Source: Bacillota bacterium
GTDB taxonomy: Bacteria > Bacillota > Dethiobacteria > Dethiobacterales > Dethiobacteraceae
NCBI GenBank assembly: GCA_018725565.1
Contig: QLUR01000002.1
Span: 62,001-126,000, forward strand
Length of the DNA: 64,000 bases
Direction: 5' to 3'
A model generated the notes under the pieces. It was not told the DNA's origin. It saw only the letters and a program-made list of their open reading frames with translations, and did not search any database. Below, piece after piece: positions 1 to 8,392 of the stretch (the first letter of the stretch is position 1; each line of letters starts with the position of its first letter). A program made the translations under genes and the position numbers.

Positions 1-2
1 CG

Positions 3-410
3 CTGACTGAATACATAACGTTTAACTGCTACGAATTGCTGGAGCTGGAGCTTAAACGGGCCTACCGGGGGAAACAATCCCTCTCTTTGCTGTTGATCTC
101 CTTCCTGTTCCCGTTAAAGTCGGGGGCAGGACAACTTGTCAGCGTATTGGAAGGGCTGTTACGGGATATTGATGTAGTCGTCCGCTATAGCCTCCATGAA
201 CTGCTGCTTATTCTGCCCATGACCGGAAAGGACGGGGCGCTGCATGTTTTGGGAAAAGTTACTAGGGCCCTTGATTCCCTGGAGTATTTAACCGAGACAA
301 CCGGATACAGCCGCTTTGTTGCTGCAGTCGCTACTTTCCCCGAGGACGCCATTGATAAGAAAGGGCTCTTTGTCCGCCTGGAACAGCAACTTCGCCAAAA
401 AGAATTGTAA
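3..410 (+). CDS. C-terminal part of a degenerate GGDEF-domain protein
   Basis: The reading frame is open to the left edge, so the gene starts outside the window. The visible 135 residues align by pattern with a diguanylate cyclase GGDEF domain: the LTGLYNRR-like beginning reads LTEYITFNCYELLELELKRA, and the helix and strand after it (SLSLLLISF) fit. The active loop that should read RYGGDEF reads RYSLHELLLILP, so the catalytic GG(D/E)EF signature is lost, as is the metal-binding DIDxFK. It is therefore probably not an active cyclase and may be a sensory or pseudo-enzyme domain. The fold assignment rests on motif spacing only. Confidence 0.55.
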   Translation: MTEYITFNCYELLELELKRAYRGKQSLSLLLISFLFPLKSGAGQLVSVLEGLLRDIDVVVRYSLHELLLILPMTGKDGALHVLGKVTRALDSLEYLTETTGYSRFVAAVATFPEDAIDKKGLFVRLEQQLRQKEL

Positions 411-433
411 TCGGTTTTATGTGGGGGTTTAGT

Positions 434-949
434 ATGCACGCTCTGCTGGTGATCGACATGTTAAATGATTTTTTGCTGCCGGAAGGCAAGTTGTATGTGG
501 GAAGCGCAGGACGAAACATTATTTCATTTATCCGTGACCGGATCAAGGAATGCCGCAAAACCGGAGGAAAGGTTGTCTATATCTGTGACAGCCACAGGAA
601 TGATGATGCTGAGTTTGCGATGTTTCCGCCGCATTGCCTCCAGGGAACGGCCGGAAGCCAAGTGGTTGACGAATTGGCGCCGTCCCAGGAAGACATTCTT
701 ATCGTAAAGCGCCGCTACAGTGCTTTTTTTGCCACTGACCTGGACCCTACCCTGCGGGAGCTTGGCCTCACTCACCTTGTGCTGACCGGGGTATGCACCA
801 ACATTTGTGTCTTATATACCGCGGCAGACGCCCGCAACCTGGGCTATCAGGTTACCGTTTTCCGTGAAGGTGTCGCCAGTTTCAGTACAGAAGCCCATAG
901 TTTTGCCTTGGGAGAAATGGGGCAAGTGCTTGGTGTTACCGTAAAATAA
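434..949 (+). CDS. Isochorismatase-family cysteine hydrolase
   Basis: This 171-residue protein has the isochorismatase/nicotinamidase fold signature: VIDMLNDF with the catalytic Asp8, a conserved lysine (about Lys92, in IVKRRYSAFF) and the nucleophile Cys121 in GVCTNICV, preceded by the LTGV strand. The family hydrolyses amides or enol ethers such as nicotinamide or isochorismate; CDSHR near residue 53 could bind a metal as in nicotinamidases. I start at ATG 434, which follows a GGGGG stretch at good spacing, rather than at the in-frame ATG 419. The substrate is not determinable here. It follows the GGDEF gene closely. Confidence 0.82.
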   Translation: MHALLVIDMLNDFLLPEGKLYVGSAGRNIISFIRDRIKECRKTGGKVVYICDSHRNDDAEFAMFPPHCLQGTAGSQVVDELAPSQEDILIVKRRYSAFFATDLDPTLRELGLTHLVLTGVCTNICVLYTAADARNLGYQVTVFREGVASFSTEAHSFALGEMGQVLGVTVK

Positions 950-950
950 A

Positions 951-987
951 TTTATTCTCCGGGTCCAAGTTTCGTCAGGGGAATAAA
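951..987. other. 10-bp inverted repeat (hairpin) without T-run
   Basis: TTTATTCTCC (951-960) pairs with GGGGAATAAA (978-987) through ten pairs with one G-U. The hairpin lies directly after the hydrolase stop codon. It lacks a clear poly-T tail, so it may be a weak terminator or mRNA-stabilising structure. Confidence 0.4.
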
Positions 988-1052
988 AACAGCCTGTCTG
1001 TACATATTATATGCTTGTAACGAAGTAACTAATGAGCAATGAGTGGTGAAAA

Positions 1053-1649
1053 ATGCCTGACGAATTCCCCCAGGAACAGCTTTCAGAAGCTGAGCAGCTT
1101 TTTTATGCCTCGACGAGCAAAAAGAACCTCAGCGGGGTTCGCGGCCGCGCTTCCAGAACCGGGCGCACCGGTGCAATCATGACCCCTGTGGATTTCCTTA
1201 AAGGAAAAGCAAAAAAAGATTACATGAAGAACAGTGAGGTGATTTTATACAACATGTACGACAGTCAGATTATTCCCTACGACGAATTTAAGACTCTGCC
1301 TGTGGAAAAGCAGGTAGCACTGATGACCAGATGGAGAGAGGAGATAGGGACCAACAATATTATCAAGGAACTCAGAATTTCCCGCAAAAAATTTTATGAG
1401 GAAGTTCTGAAAACCCTGGGGATTGAGACAAAGCCCCGGGGCAGCGGCAGGCGTCAGCCGAAGAAAGGGGAAACTGTACTCAGTGAAACAATAATTCAGC
1501 CGATTTTCATGATTGTAGCCGAAGGTCATTATCCGGGCAGATCTCTGGCCGCAAAAATGGCGGGACTGGCCGGTGCCCTTGACAGTGACGGTGAATACGC
1601 GGTTAAAATAGAAATAAAGGAGCTAAAGACTGGAGTTGGTATTGTATAA
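1053..1649 (+). CDS. Hypothetical protein with HTH-like segment
   Basis: I do not recognise this 198-residue protein. It has no signal peptide or membrane segment. The N-terminal 40 residues are low-complexity and basic (GVRGRASRTGRTG). The middle (about residues 85-125: QVALMTRWREEIGTNNIIKELRISRKKFYEEVLKTLGI) is predicted helical and could hold a helix-turn-helix, with IIKELRISRKKFYEEV as the candidate. A GSGRRQPKKGE linker then leads to a C-terminal part that reads as beta strands ending in VKIEIKELK. GTGGTG before ATG 1053 may serve as ribosome site. It is followed by ridA after about 45 bases. Function unknown; a DNA-binding role is only a guess. Confidence 0.6.
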   Translation: MPDEFPQEQLSEAEQLFYASTSKKNLSGVRGRASRTGRTGAIMTPVDFLKGKAKKDYMKNSEVILYNMYDSQIIPYDEFKTLPVEKQVALMTRWREEIGTNNIIKELRISRKKFYEEVLKTLGIETKPRGSGRRQPKKGETVLSETIIQPIFMIVAEGHYPGRSLAAKMAGLAGALDSDGEYAVKIEIKELKTGVGIV

Positions 1650-1693
1650 TCCCAGCCGCTATTGTATGATATTCGTGAGTGACTGGGGGATTT

Positions 1694-2146
1694 ATGATGA
1701 CGGTCGAGGAAAAACTTAAAACGTCAGGTTTATCGCTGCCACCGGCTCCAATGCCTGTCGGTGCTTATGTGCCGGCGGTGCTGGCTGGCAAACTGCTGTT
1801 TACTTCGGGGCAACTGCCCCTGCAGGACGGCGTTTTACGGTACAGCGGCAAAATAGGGGTTGACCTAACGGAGAAGGAAGGCTGCGAGGCGGCGCGCCTC
1901 TGCGCGATTAACGCGCTGGCTGCGGCCGGAAGCGTAGTGGAACTTTCCCGTTTGAAGCGGGTGCTTAAGGTGACCGGTTATGTAAACTGCCTGCCGGAAT
2001 TTACGGCACATGCCAAGGTAATCAACGGTGCCTCGGAGTTGCTTGCACCGTTGTTCAGCGGGGGGCACGCCCGCGCAGCCGTAGGTGTGGCCTCGTTGCC
2101 GCTGGGTGCTGCCGTGGAGTTGGAAATGATTATTGAAATTGAATAG
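1694..2146 (+). CDS. RidA/YjgF/UK114-family protein
   Basis: The 150-residue protein matches the RidA family (reactive enamine/imine deaminases): GAYVPAVLAGKLLFTSGQLPLQDG at the start, NALAAAGSVVELSRLKRVLKVTGYVN in the middle, and the HARAAVGVASLPLGAAVELEMI ending that carries the family Arg and Glu. This is the longer, YjgF-like subgroup of about 150 residues. I start at ATG 1694; GGGGGA lies just upstream, and the adjacent ATG 1697 would be better spaced. An upstream GTG at 1679 is less likely. The likely role is clearing 2-aminoacrylate-type intermediates in the cytosol. Confidence 0.88.
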   Translation: MMTVEEKLKTSGLSLPPAPMPVGAYVPAVLAGKLLFTSGQLPLQDGVLRYSGKIGVDLTEKEGCEAARLCAINALAAAGSVVELSRLKRVLKVTGYVNCLPEFTAHAKVINGASELLAPLFSGGHARAAVGVASLPLGAAVELEMIIEIE

Positions 2147-2191
2147 GCTGAGGGCTGATTTTTGAGTGCGGCGCGCCTTTGGCCGGACGAA

Positions 2192-2220
2192 AAAAACAGT
2201 GGTACCTGCCCACTGTTTTT
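2192..2220. terminator. Rho-independent terminator after ridA
   Basis: An 11-bp perfect stem (2192-2202 with 2210-2220) includes the ACAGTGG/CCACTGT core and ends in five T on the plus strand and five A-paired T on the other, so it could work in both directions. It separates ridA from rluB. Confidence 0.75.
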
Positions 2221-2287
2221 CTATGTTGCTGTCATTGGACGCATGATGGCCTGAGCAGTTACGATAAATAGAAGTACAGGTGTAATT

Positions 2288-3007
2288 ATGAGGCTACAGA
2301 AATTTTTAGCGGCAGCCGGTATTTGCTCGCGGCGTGCCGCAGAGGAAATGATCGCCGAGGGCCGGGTACGTGTTAACGGCGTAATTGTTACTTCAGCGGG
2401 AACGACTGTAAAACCGGAACGGGACTTGGTGGAAGTTGACAACAAAAGGGTTTTCCGGCTGCCGGAAAAAGTTTGCCTGTTGTTGTACAAGCCCACCGGC
2501 TGCTTGACATCTTTGTATGATGCCTGGGGCCGTCCCACTGTGGGGGAGTTGGTCAGAGATGCCGGTATTCGTCTCTTTCCCGTGGGACGGCTGGATCTGG
2601 AAACAAGCGGCGCACTGCTATTGACTAACGACGGGGAGCTGGCCCACCGGCTGACGCATCCTTCCTTTGGCGTGCCAAAGGAATACTTGGCGCGTGTCGG
2701 CGGCCTGCCAACCCCGCCTGTGCTGCAGCGCCTCAGGACAGGCGTACCGCTGGAGGACGGCATTACAGCTCCGGCCAAAGTAAGTTTGGTTAAAAAAGGA
2801 AGGGCAAGTGCGCTGGTCTCATTGATCATCCATGAAGGCAGGAATCGTCAGGTGCGCCGTATGCTGGCGGCGGTGGGGCACCCTGTCCTTAGTTTAAAGC
2901 GTGTTCGTTTCGGGCCGCTGACATTAACCTCTCTTCAGCCGGGAGAATGGCGGCGGCTCCGGGAGGATGAAGTAAACGCCCTGCGGGAAGCGGTAAAGGG
3001 ATTCTGA
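2288..3007 (+). CDS. rluB: rRNA pseudouridine synthase of the RluB/RsuA family
   Basis: The 239-residue protein begins with an S4 RNA-binding domain (RLQKFLAAAGICSRRAAEEMI, residues 2-60) followed by the RsuA/RluB catalytic domain. The catalytic Asp lies in the hallmark GRLDLETSGALLLTNDG near residue 100, and the second family motif EGRNRQVRRML is present near residue 180. It should isomerise one uridine in large-subunit rRNA. The start has only a weak AGGTG upstream. It sits just before the RNase J gene. Confidence 0.92.
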   Translation: MRLQKFLAAAGICSRRAAEEMIAEGRVRVNGVIVTSAGTTVKPERDLVEVDNKRVFRLPEKVCLLLYKPTGCLTSLYDAWGRPTVGELVRDAGIRLFPVGRLDLETSGALLLTNDGELAHRLTHPSFGVPKEYLARVGGLPTPPVLQRLRTGVPLEDGITAPAKVSLVKKGRASALVSLIIHEGRNRQVRRMLAAVGHPVLSLKRVRFGPLTLTSLQPGEWRRLREDEVNALREAVKGF

Positions 3008-3046
3008 AGGGTATCTAAGACGAAGATAGCTAAAGGAGGTGAACAG

Positions 3047-4765
3047 ATGAAAAAACACTTTTCTTACAACAAAAAAGCAACCGGCAAAGACGAGATTGGG
3101 GACAAACTGCAGATTATCCCGCTGGGTGGCATTGGTGAAATCGGTAAAAACATGTATGTTATCCGTTGTCAGGATGAAATACTGGTCATTGATGCCGGCC
3201 TGGCTTTTCCGAGCGATGAAATGCTGGGAATAGACGTGGTGATTCCTGATATTTCGTACCTGCTTGAGAACCGCGACAAAATCCGCGGCATTGTCCTGAC
3301 CCATGGTCATGAAGACCATATCGGGGCTCTGCCCTACATTTTGCCGCAATTAGACGTACCCGTTTACGCTACTAAGCTGACGCTGGGTCTGACCCGTGAA
3401 AAACTGCGCGAGCACAACCTGCTGGAAGACAGCCGGCTTTATACTTTCGACCCGCAGGAAAAGCTGCACCTTGGAAATTTTAAGCTGGAGTTTTTTCGCA
3501 CCAATCACAGCATTCCGGATTCGGTTGGCGTGGCTGTCCACACCGCGGCAGGCACGGTGGTGTGTACCGGAGACTTCAAGTTTGACCAGACACCGGTCAA
3601 TGACCGGCCGACCGACTATTACCGCCTTAGCAAACTGGGCGAAAAAGGGGTTCTGGTGGTGCTTTCAGACAGCACCAACGCTGAACGGCCCGGTTACACC
3701 CTGTCAGAAAAAGAAGTGGGTGTAGCAATCATGGACATCTTTCATACGGCGAAACAGCGCATTATTCTGGCGACCTTTGCTTCCAACATTCACCGGATTC
3801 AACAGGTGATAGACGCCGCCTGCTACTACAGGCGCAAAGTGGCGGTAGTAGGGCGCAGTATGGAAAATGTGGTGAAAGTAGCTAATGAATTGGGTTATTT
3901 GCAGGTCTGCGAAGGTACTATGGTCGACATCGACGAACTGAATAGCCTGCCTCCCGAACAGGCGGTGATTCTGACTACCGGCAGCCAGGGCGAACCAATG
4001 TCCGCTCTGACACGCATCTCGATGTCCGAACACAAAAAAGTGGAGATTATGCCCGGTGATACGGTAATTATTGCCGCCACACCCATCCCCGGCAACGAGA
4101 AGCTGGTTTCCAGGACGATTGACAACTTGTTTAAAAGAGGGGCCAATGTTATTTATGAGCGCGTTTCAGGCGTTCATGTTTCGGGCCACGGCTCTCAGGA
4201 AGACCTTAAACTGATGTTGAACCTGTTGAAACCGCTGTATCTTATCCCGGTCCACGGCGAATACCGCCACCTGATCCATCATGCCAAACTGGCCACAAAA
4301 GTAGGTATCCCGGAGGAAAACATTTTTATAGCCGAAAACGGACAGATTCTGGAATTTACTGCTGACTCCGGACGTCCGGCGGGCAGCGTGACAGCCGGCA
4401 GGGTCCTGGTAGACGGACTGGGTGTGGGAGACGTAGGCAACATTGTCTTGCGCGACCGCCGGATTTTGTCCCAGGACGGCATTCTGATTGTGGTCATGAC
4501 TGTGGACCCGCTGACAAACAAAGTAGTGGCCGGCCCGGAAATTTTCTCACGCGGCTTCGTTTATGTGCGCGAATCGGAGAAGCTGATGGAGGAAGCACGG
4601 GAACATGTGACCCGCTGCCTTGAAAAGAACAGCAATAATAATGGCAGAAGGTCCGAGTGGGGCCTGCTGAAAAGCCTGATTCGTGACACGCTTTCCCGTT
4701 ATGTCTGGGAGAAGACGCGCCGCCGGCCGATGATCCTGCCGATTATCATGGAGGCTTCCCACTAA
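3047..4765 (+). CDS. rnj: Ribonuclease J
   Basis: This 572-residue protein is a beta-lactamase-fold RNase with beta-CASP domain. The zinc motif HGHEDH (about residues 86-91) follows VLTH, and later metal or RNA residues are in TNHSIPDSVG and GDFKFD. SDSTNAERPG and LSDGS-like segments, TTGSQGEP and VSGHGSQEDL are typical RNase J blocks, and PVHGEYRHL carries the C-terminal His. It performs 5'-to-3' exonuclease and endonuclease mRNA turnover in the cytoplasm. A near-perfect AAAGGAGGTGAACAG precedes the ATG. Length is normal for the family. Convergent with ylzJ, 18 bases downstream. Confidence 0.96.
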   Translation: MKKHFSYNKKATGKDEIGDKLQIIPLGGIGEIGKNMYVIRCQDEILVIDAGLAFPSDEMLGIDVVIPDISYLLENRDKIRGIVLTHGHEDHIGALPYILPQLDVPVYATKLTLGLTREKLREHNLLEDSRLYTFDPQEKLHLGNFKLEFFRTNHSIPDSVGVAVHTAAGTVVCTGDFKFDQTPVNDRPTDYYRLSKLGEKGVLVVLSDSTNAERPGYTLSEKEVGVAIMDIFHTAKQRIILATFASNIHRIQQVIDAACYYRRKVAVVGRSMENVVKVANELGYLQVCEGTMVDIDELNSLPPEQAVILTTGSQGEPMSALTRISMSEHKKVEIMPGDTVIIAATPIPGNEKLVSRTIDNLFKRGANVIYERVSGVHVSGHGSQEDLKLMLNLLKPLYLIPVHGEYRHLIHHAKLATKVGIPEENIFIAENGQILEFTADSGRPAGSVTAGRVLVDGLGVGDVGNIVLRDRRILSQDGILIVVMTVDPLTNKVVAGPEIFSRGFVYVRESEKLMEEAREHVTRCLEKNSNNNGRRSEWGLLKSLIRDTLSRYVWEKTRRRPMILPIIMEASH

Positions 4766-4783
4766 AGAGCAGCCGGCCGGGCC

Positions 4784-5017
4784 TTATTGACTGGTCCTGC
4801 GCAATGTGGCAAGCTCTAATATGTTTCCAGGTCTTAAATCCGGGTCCAGATAATGCCTGGGATCGGTGGAAATCAGCCGTACCACTTTCACTTTGCCGGA
4901 GCCAAGCGGCTCAACCAGGAGTGTCGCGCCGTTGTGCCAGGGGAGTTCGCTATACGAAGGCTGACAGCTGCAGCTGCCCTCCATGACGGCTTCCAGGGGC
5001 ATTATAGTCCAGAGCAT
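4784..5017 (-). CDS. ylzJ: YlzJ-like protein
   Basis: This 77-residue protein starts [14 protein letters not shown] and matches the small YlzJ-like family found next to tepA in spore-forming Firmicutes; its function is unknown. The pattern is a conserved LWTIMPLE start, an LVEPLGSGKVKVVRLISTDP middle (typically described as VE.....VVRL.STDP) and a short tail. Its ATG overlaps the tepA stop codon (ATGA), so the two are translationally coupled. In Bacillus the pair lies between an RNase J gene and ftsK/spoIIIE on one strand; here it is inverted. Confidence 0.85.
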   Translation of the reverse strand: MLWTIMPLEAVMEGSCSCQPSYSELPWHNGATLLVEPLGSGKVKVVRLISTDPRHYLDPDLRPGNILELATLRRTSQ

Positions 5018-5796
5018 CAGGGTTTCATCTCCCCGTTATAACGCTCGTCTACCAGCTGCTGAAGTTTTTTAAACGCCTGACCCAGTCCTCCCATTTCATT
5101 GATGAGCCCGTCCCGGACCGCGTCCCTGCCTACCATTACGGTACCGATGTCCCGCGCCAGCTGATCAGTGCAAAACATCAGCTGGCGGAATTTTTCTTCC
5201 GATATGCGGGAATGTCTGGTAACAAACTTGATAACGCGGTCCTGCATTTTATCCAGATACTCATAGGTTTGCGGCACGCCGATGACCAGACCGCTTAGGC
5301 GAATGGGATGAATAGTCATCGTCGCCGTTTCGGTAATAAACGAGTAGTCGGCACTGACGGCGATAGGGACACCGATGCTGTGGCCGCCGCCTACCACCAG
5401 TGAAACGGTGGGCTTGGACAAAGTGTCGATCATTTCGGCGATAGCGAGGCCTGCCTCCACATCGCCTCCCACGGTGTTCAGGATAACCAGTAACCCGTAA
5501 ATTTTAGGGTTTTGTTCGATTGCCACCAGCTGGGGGATGATGTGTTCGTACTTGGTCGTCTTGTTTTGGGGCGGCAGGGTGATATGCCCTTCAATCTGTC
5601 CGATAATAGCCATACTGTGAATGTTGCTGTCCGCTAACTGGGGAACGGTTGCCTGTCCTAACTGCTCGATATTTTGCAGCACGCCGTCTTCTTTGGTTGC
5701 TTCTTTTTCTTTGGTTTCTTCAGGTTTCGGCGGTTCGTCAGCCTGCTTGCCGCCGACAGGCGGCAAGAGACGTTGCCGGCGTGGGAAAAAAGCCAA
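5017..5796 (-). CDS. tepA: TepA, ClpP-like translocation-enhancing protein
   Basis: A ClpP/SppA-fold serine peptidase of about 259 residues. Family blocks are [58 protein letters not shown] and the nucleophile serine in [25 protein letters not shown] follows. TepA proteins are linked to protein export and sporulation. I start at TTG 5796, which has GGGAG eight bases upstream and gives the short charged N-terminus usual in the family; TTG 5853 is an alternative that adds 19 residues. It is coupled to ylzJ downstream and lies downstream of the hydrogenase operon on the same strand. Confidence 0.9.
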   Translation of the reverse strand: MAFFPRRQRLLPPVGGKQADEPPKPEETKEKEATKEDGVLQNIEQLGQATVPQLADSNIHSMAIIGQIEGHITLPPQNKTTKYEHIIPQLVAIEQNPKIYGLLVILNTVGGDVEAGLAIAEMIDTLSKPTVSLVVGGGHSIGVPIAVSADYSFITETATMTIHPIRLSGLVIGVPQTYEYLDKMQDRVIKFVTRHSRISEEKFRQLMFCTDQLARDIGTVMVGRDAVRDGLINEMGGLGQAFKKLQQLVDERYNGEMKP

Positions 5797-5895
5797 GCGA
5801 TCAACTCCCGGGACTGTTTTTTTGTAACTGCTCAGGCCATCATGCAACGCCAACTGCTTGCTTATTTTTCCTGAGGTTCGGCCCGCTTATACAAG

Positions 5896-6363
5896 TTAAG
5901 GGCGGCGCCCTCCCTCTGCAAGAAACGAACTGATTTCCAGGGATGCCAGACGCATATAGAGCGGCAGGGCAGCGCGAACCTCAGGGGAGAAAAAGACTCC
6001 CGGGGAAAGGTGTGCCGGCTCAAGCCCGAGGACAGTGATATCACGCAGACGCGCCGGGAAAAACCGCGCTGCCAGGTGCAGCAGGTGCATCTCGTGCAAG
6101 GACAGGGCCTCTGTCAGCAGCAGGCGGCCGGCGCGCAGGCGATAGACAGTTCCCGGCCGCTGCCCGCCCTGCAGAGCGTCCAGCAAAAGCAAGCACCCCG
6201 GGCGTCGCAGTAAAGTCACCGCGGACAGGCTGCCGATTCCCAGGGAATGAAAGCGGACCTGCGGCGGCCAGGCCGCTTGTCTAAGCATGGACAGGGTGTG
6301 CGGGCCTATCCCGTCATCCGACAGCAACTCGTTGCCGAGGGCGGCCACCTGCAACTCAGGCAT
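5896..6363 (-). CDS. [NiFe] hydrogenase maturation endopeptidase
   Basis: The 155-residue protein has the HyaD/HybD/HupD motif GNELLSDDGIGPH at residues 10-22, with Glu12 expected to probe nickel; a second acidic ligand is in LLLDALQGG, and SLHEMHLL carries the conserved His. It removes the short C-terminal tail of the large subunit after nickel insertion. It ends the hydrogenase operon, starting four bases after the cytochrome b stop codon. Its substrate is almost certainly the large subunit at 6980-8392, which still has the tail. Confidence 0.9.
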   Translation of the reverse strand: MPELQVAALGNELLSDDGIGPHTLSMLRQAAWPPQVRFHSLGIGSLSAVTLLRRPGCLLLLDALQGGQRPGTVYRLRAGRLLLTEALSLHEMHLLHLAARFFPARLRDITVLGLEPAHLSPGVFFSPEVRAALPLYMRLASLEISSFLAEGGRRP

Positions 6364-6366
6364 GGT

Positions 6367-7035
6367 TCACAACCTTTTCTTTCTAGTTGTCAGAGGATGC
6401 TTAACTGTTCCGCCGAACATGGCTTTCAGTTTAACAGCGCTGCCGGTGAGGGCGAGATAAATATGGACGGCGATGACGGCGGCAAGCAGTACAGCGGCAA
6501 GGTAATGTATGAGACGGGCCGCTCCCGGGCTGCCGAACAGTAAAGTCAGCCCGGCTAACTGCGGCGGAGGCCGGAGCAAGACGACTCCGCTGACAAATAA
6601 GAAGGGCATGGTGAAAAAAATCCCGGTAAAGAGCAGGCGTTGCACGACAGTATACTTGTGAGGCTGCGGGGGTTTTCCCACCAGAAAAAAATAATAGCGC
6701 AGCCAAGGTCCGATTTCCCGTAATTCGTGGCGCCGGCAGACAAGGAGTTCACGCCAGCCGCGCTCCGGGAACGCCAGGTACAGCCGGAAAATAAGCAGGG
6801 CAGCCAGCAGCGGGGTCAGCAGCGCGTGTGCCAGGCGCGCCGAGTACAGATTGGGAAAACCGGCGAGAGGAAAACTGATGGCAAAGCCGCTCCACAGCTT
6901 TAAGGCTATGACGCTCAGAAAAAGAAAATGAAAGAGGCGGATCGCCAAAGGTTGGCGCAACGGCTCACCACCCTGACTGTCAGATTTGCCGCCAGAGGCG
7001 GGAGGCGCCGTCACGCTGCAGCACGTGTACGGCAC
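6367..7035 (-). CDS. Hydrogenase b-type cytochrome subunit
   Basis: A 222-residue membrane protein with about four hydrophobic helices (RLFHFLFLSVIALKLWSGF, LAHALLTPLLAALLIFRLYL, LLFTGIFFTMPFLFVSGVVLL, LIHYLAAVLLAAVIAVHIYLAL). Histidines in helices (HF, H of LAHALL, LIHYLA and VHIYLA) suit two b hemes. It matches the Ni/Fe-hydrogenase cytochrome b / formate dehydrogenase gamma type that passes electrons from the periplasmic-side hydrogenase to menaquinone. The frame overlaps the large-subunit end by 56 bases; the true start may be slightly later, since the first 20 residues look non-family. Confidence 0.85.
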   Translation of the reverse strand: MPYTCCSVTAPPASGGKSDSQGGEPLRQPLAIRLFHFLFLSVIALKLWSGFAISFPLAGFPNLYSARLAHALLTPLLAALLIFRLYLAFPERGWRELLVCRRHELREIGPWLRYYFFLVGKPPQPHKYTVVQRLLFTGIFFTMPFLFVSGVVLLRPPPQLAGLTLLFGSPGAARLIHYLAAVLLAAVIAVHIYLALTGSAVKLKAMFGGTVKHPLTTRKKRL

Positions 7036-8392
7036 AGGAGATACAAGGGTCGAAAGAGCGTATCACGCGGCCCGCTTCCACCGGGTTGTCCGGATCGGCT
7101 ACCGGAGTGCCGATGAGCGCCTCTTCCAGCGGGCCGCGGCGGCCCTGCCCGTCCCGCGGGGACAGGTTCCAGGCTGACGGGGTGACAATCCGGTAAACAG
7201 AGATGCGCCCGTTTTCGCTCTGCAGCCAGTGGGCCAGCGGACCGCGCATGGAGTCGCTCATTCCCGAACCTTCTCCTGAGGCCGGCAGGGGGTCGAGCCA
7301 GTTAATGGTTGGGCCGCCGGGAACAAGTTGGCGCAGCCAGTCGTTCATCCTGACGGCAATTTCTTTCGCTTCCAGGGCGCGGGCCATCAGCCGGTCCATC
7401 ACGGAAATACCGTTGCGGTAGATGCCGGCCAGCCACAGGCGGGCCAGCGGGCCCCCCTCAAAGGGGAGTTCTTCATAGCGCGGCGCCTGAATCCAGGAAT
7501 AGCCCGCCTGCTTGTTTGGCGCCGGCTGGCTGTGCTCCTGCAGGGGCGCCAGCGGCTCTTCCCTGCCGTGGTACCAGGAGTGAGAGATTTCTCGGGTAAT
7601 CAATCCAGCTTGCAAGGCTTCCTGTTTTTGCCCGAAGCGTACCGCGCCGGCGGGGAAGACGCGGCCGGCGCCTTTTGCTCCCACCCGGTACTGCCCGAAG
7701 GAGAGCAGGTTGCCATAGCCCGTGCCGACAGCAAAATAGTCTGCGTAGCAGCGGGAGATGTCTTCAACATCCGGCAGGAGTTTATCCCGGATGAATTTGT
7801 CAAGATGTGAAAGCAGCGACTGAAAGCGTACGACCTTGTCGGCGGCCACTTTTTCAGTTACCCCGCCGGCCACAATTGCTTGCAGGTGCGGGGCTTTGCC
7901 GCCGAAAACCGCGACCGCCTTGTGGGCCATACCTGAGGTTTCCAGTGCTTCCAGGTAATGTTGCTGAATTCGTGACTGCACCGGCTTAGGCAGGCGGTAA
8001 TCGCCGCGGCGCGGTGCTCCGCCGGGCGCGCCCGGCGGAGCGCTGATATAGTCCGGGATAACCAGCAGGTAAAGGAAGCGCAGATGGTTTTGCAGCGTGT
8101 CGGCGCCATACATCAGGTTGCGCAGCAGCAGCCCGTTATGCGGCACTTCGATCCGGAAGGCGTCCTCCAGTGCCTGAGCGCCGGTTATGGCGTGAGCCGA
8201 GGAGCAGATGCCGCAGATTCGTTGCGTGAGATACACGGCGTCATGCGGGGCGCGGCCCTGCAGCATCTGCTCAAAGCCGCGAAACAGCAGGCCGCTGGCC
8301 CTGGCCTCACTGACCCGGCCGTCCCGGATCTCCAGCTCCACGGAAAAATAGCCGTGCGTGCGGGTCAGCGGGTTAATCGTGATCTTGCGCAT
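6980..8392 (-). CDS. [NiFe] hydrogenase large subunit
   Basis: The 470-residue catalytic subunit begins MRKITINPLTRTHGY. The L1 nickel motif RICGICSSAH (Cys60, Cys63) and the L2 motif DPCISCAVH (Cys450, Cys453) supply the four NiFe cysteines. Fifteen residues at most follow the L2 cysteines, ending the cleavable tail after His456. I chose ATG 8392, with AGGAGG upstream, over a longer open frame to 8623 that lacks family sequence. It is shorter than many group 1 enzymes (about 550-600). It overlaps the small-subunit end by 20 bases. Confidence 0.93.
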   Translation of the reverse strand: MRKITINPLTRTHGYFSVELEIRDGRVSEARASGLLFRGFEQMLQGRAPHDAVYLTQRICGICSSAHAITGAQALEDAFRIEVPHNGLLLRNLMYGADTLQNHLRFLYLLVIPDYISAPPGAPGGAPRRGDYRLPKPVQSRIQQHYLEALETSGMAHKAVAVFGGKAPHLQAIVAGGVTEKVAADKVVRFQSLLSHLDKFIRDKLLPDVEDISRCYADYFAVGTGYGNLLSFGQYRVGAKGAGRVFPAGAVRFGQKQEALQAGLITREISHSWYHGREEPLAPLQEHSQPAPNKQAGYSWIQAPRYEELPFEGGPLARLWLAGIYRNGISVMDRLMARALEAKEIAVRMNDWLRQLVPGGPTINWLDPLPASGEGSGMSDSMRGPLAHWLQSENGRISVYRIVTPSAWNLSPRDGQGRRGPLEEALIGTPVADPDNPVEAGRVIRSFDPCISCAVHVLQRDGASRLWRQI

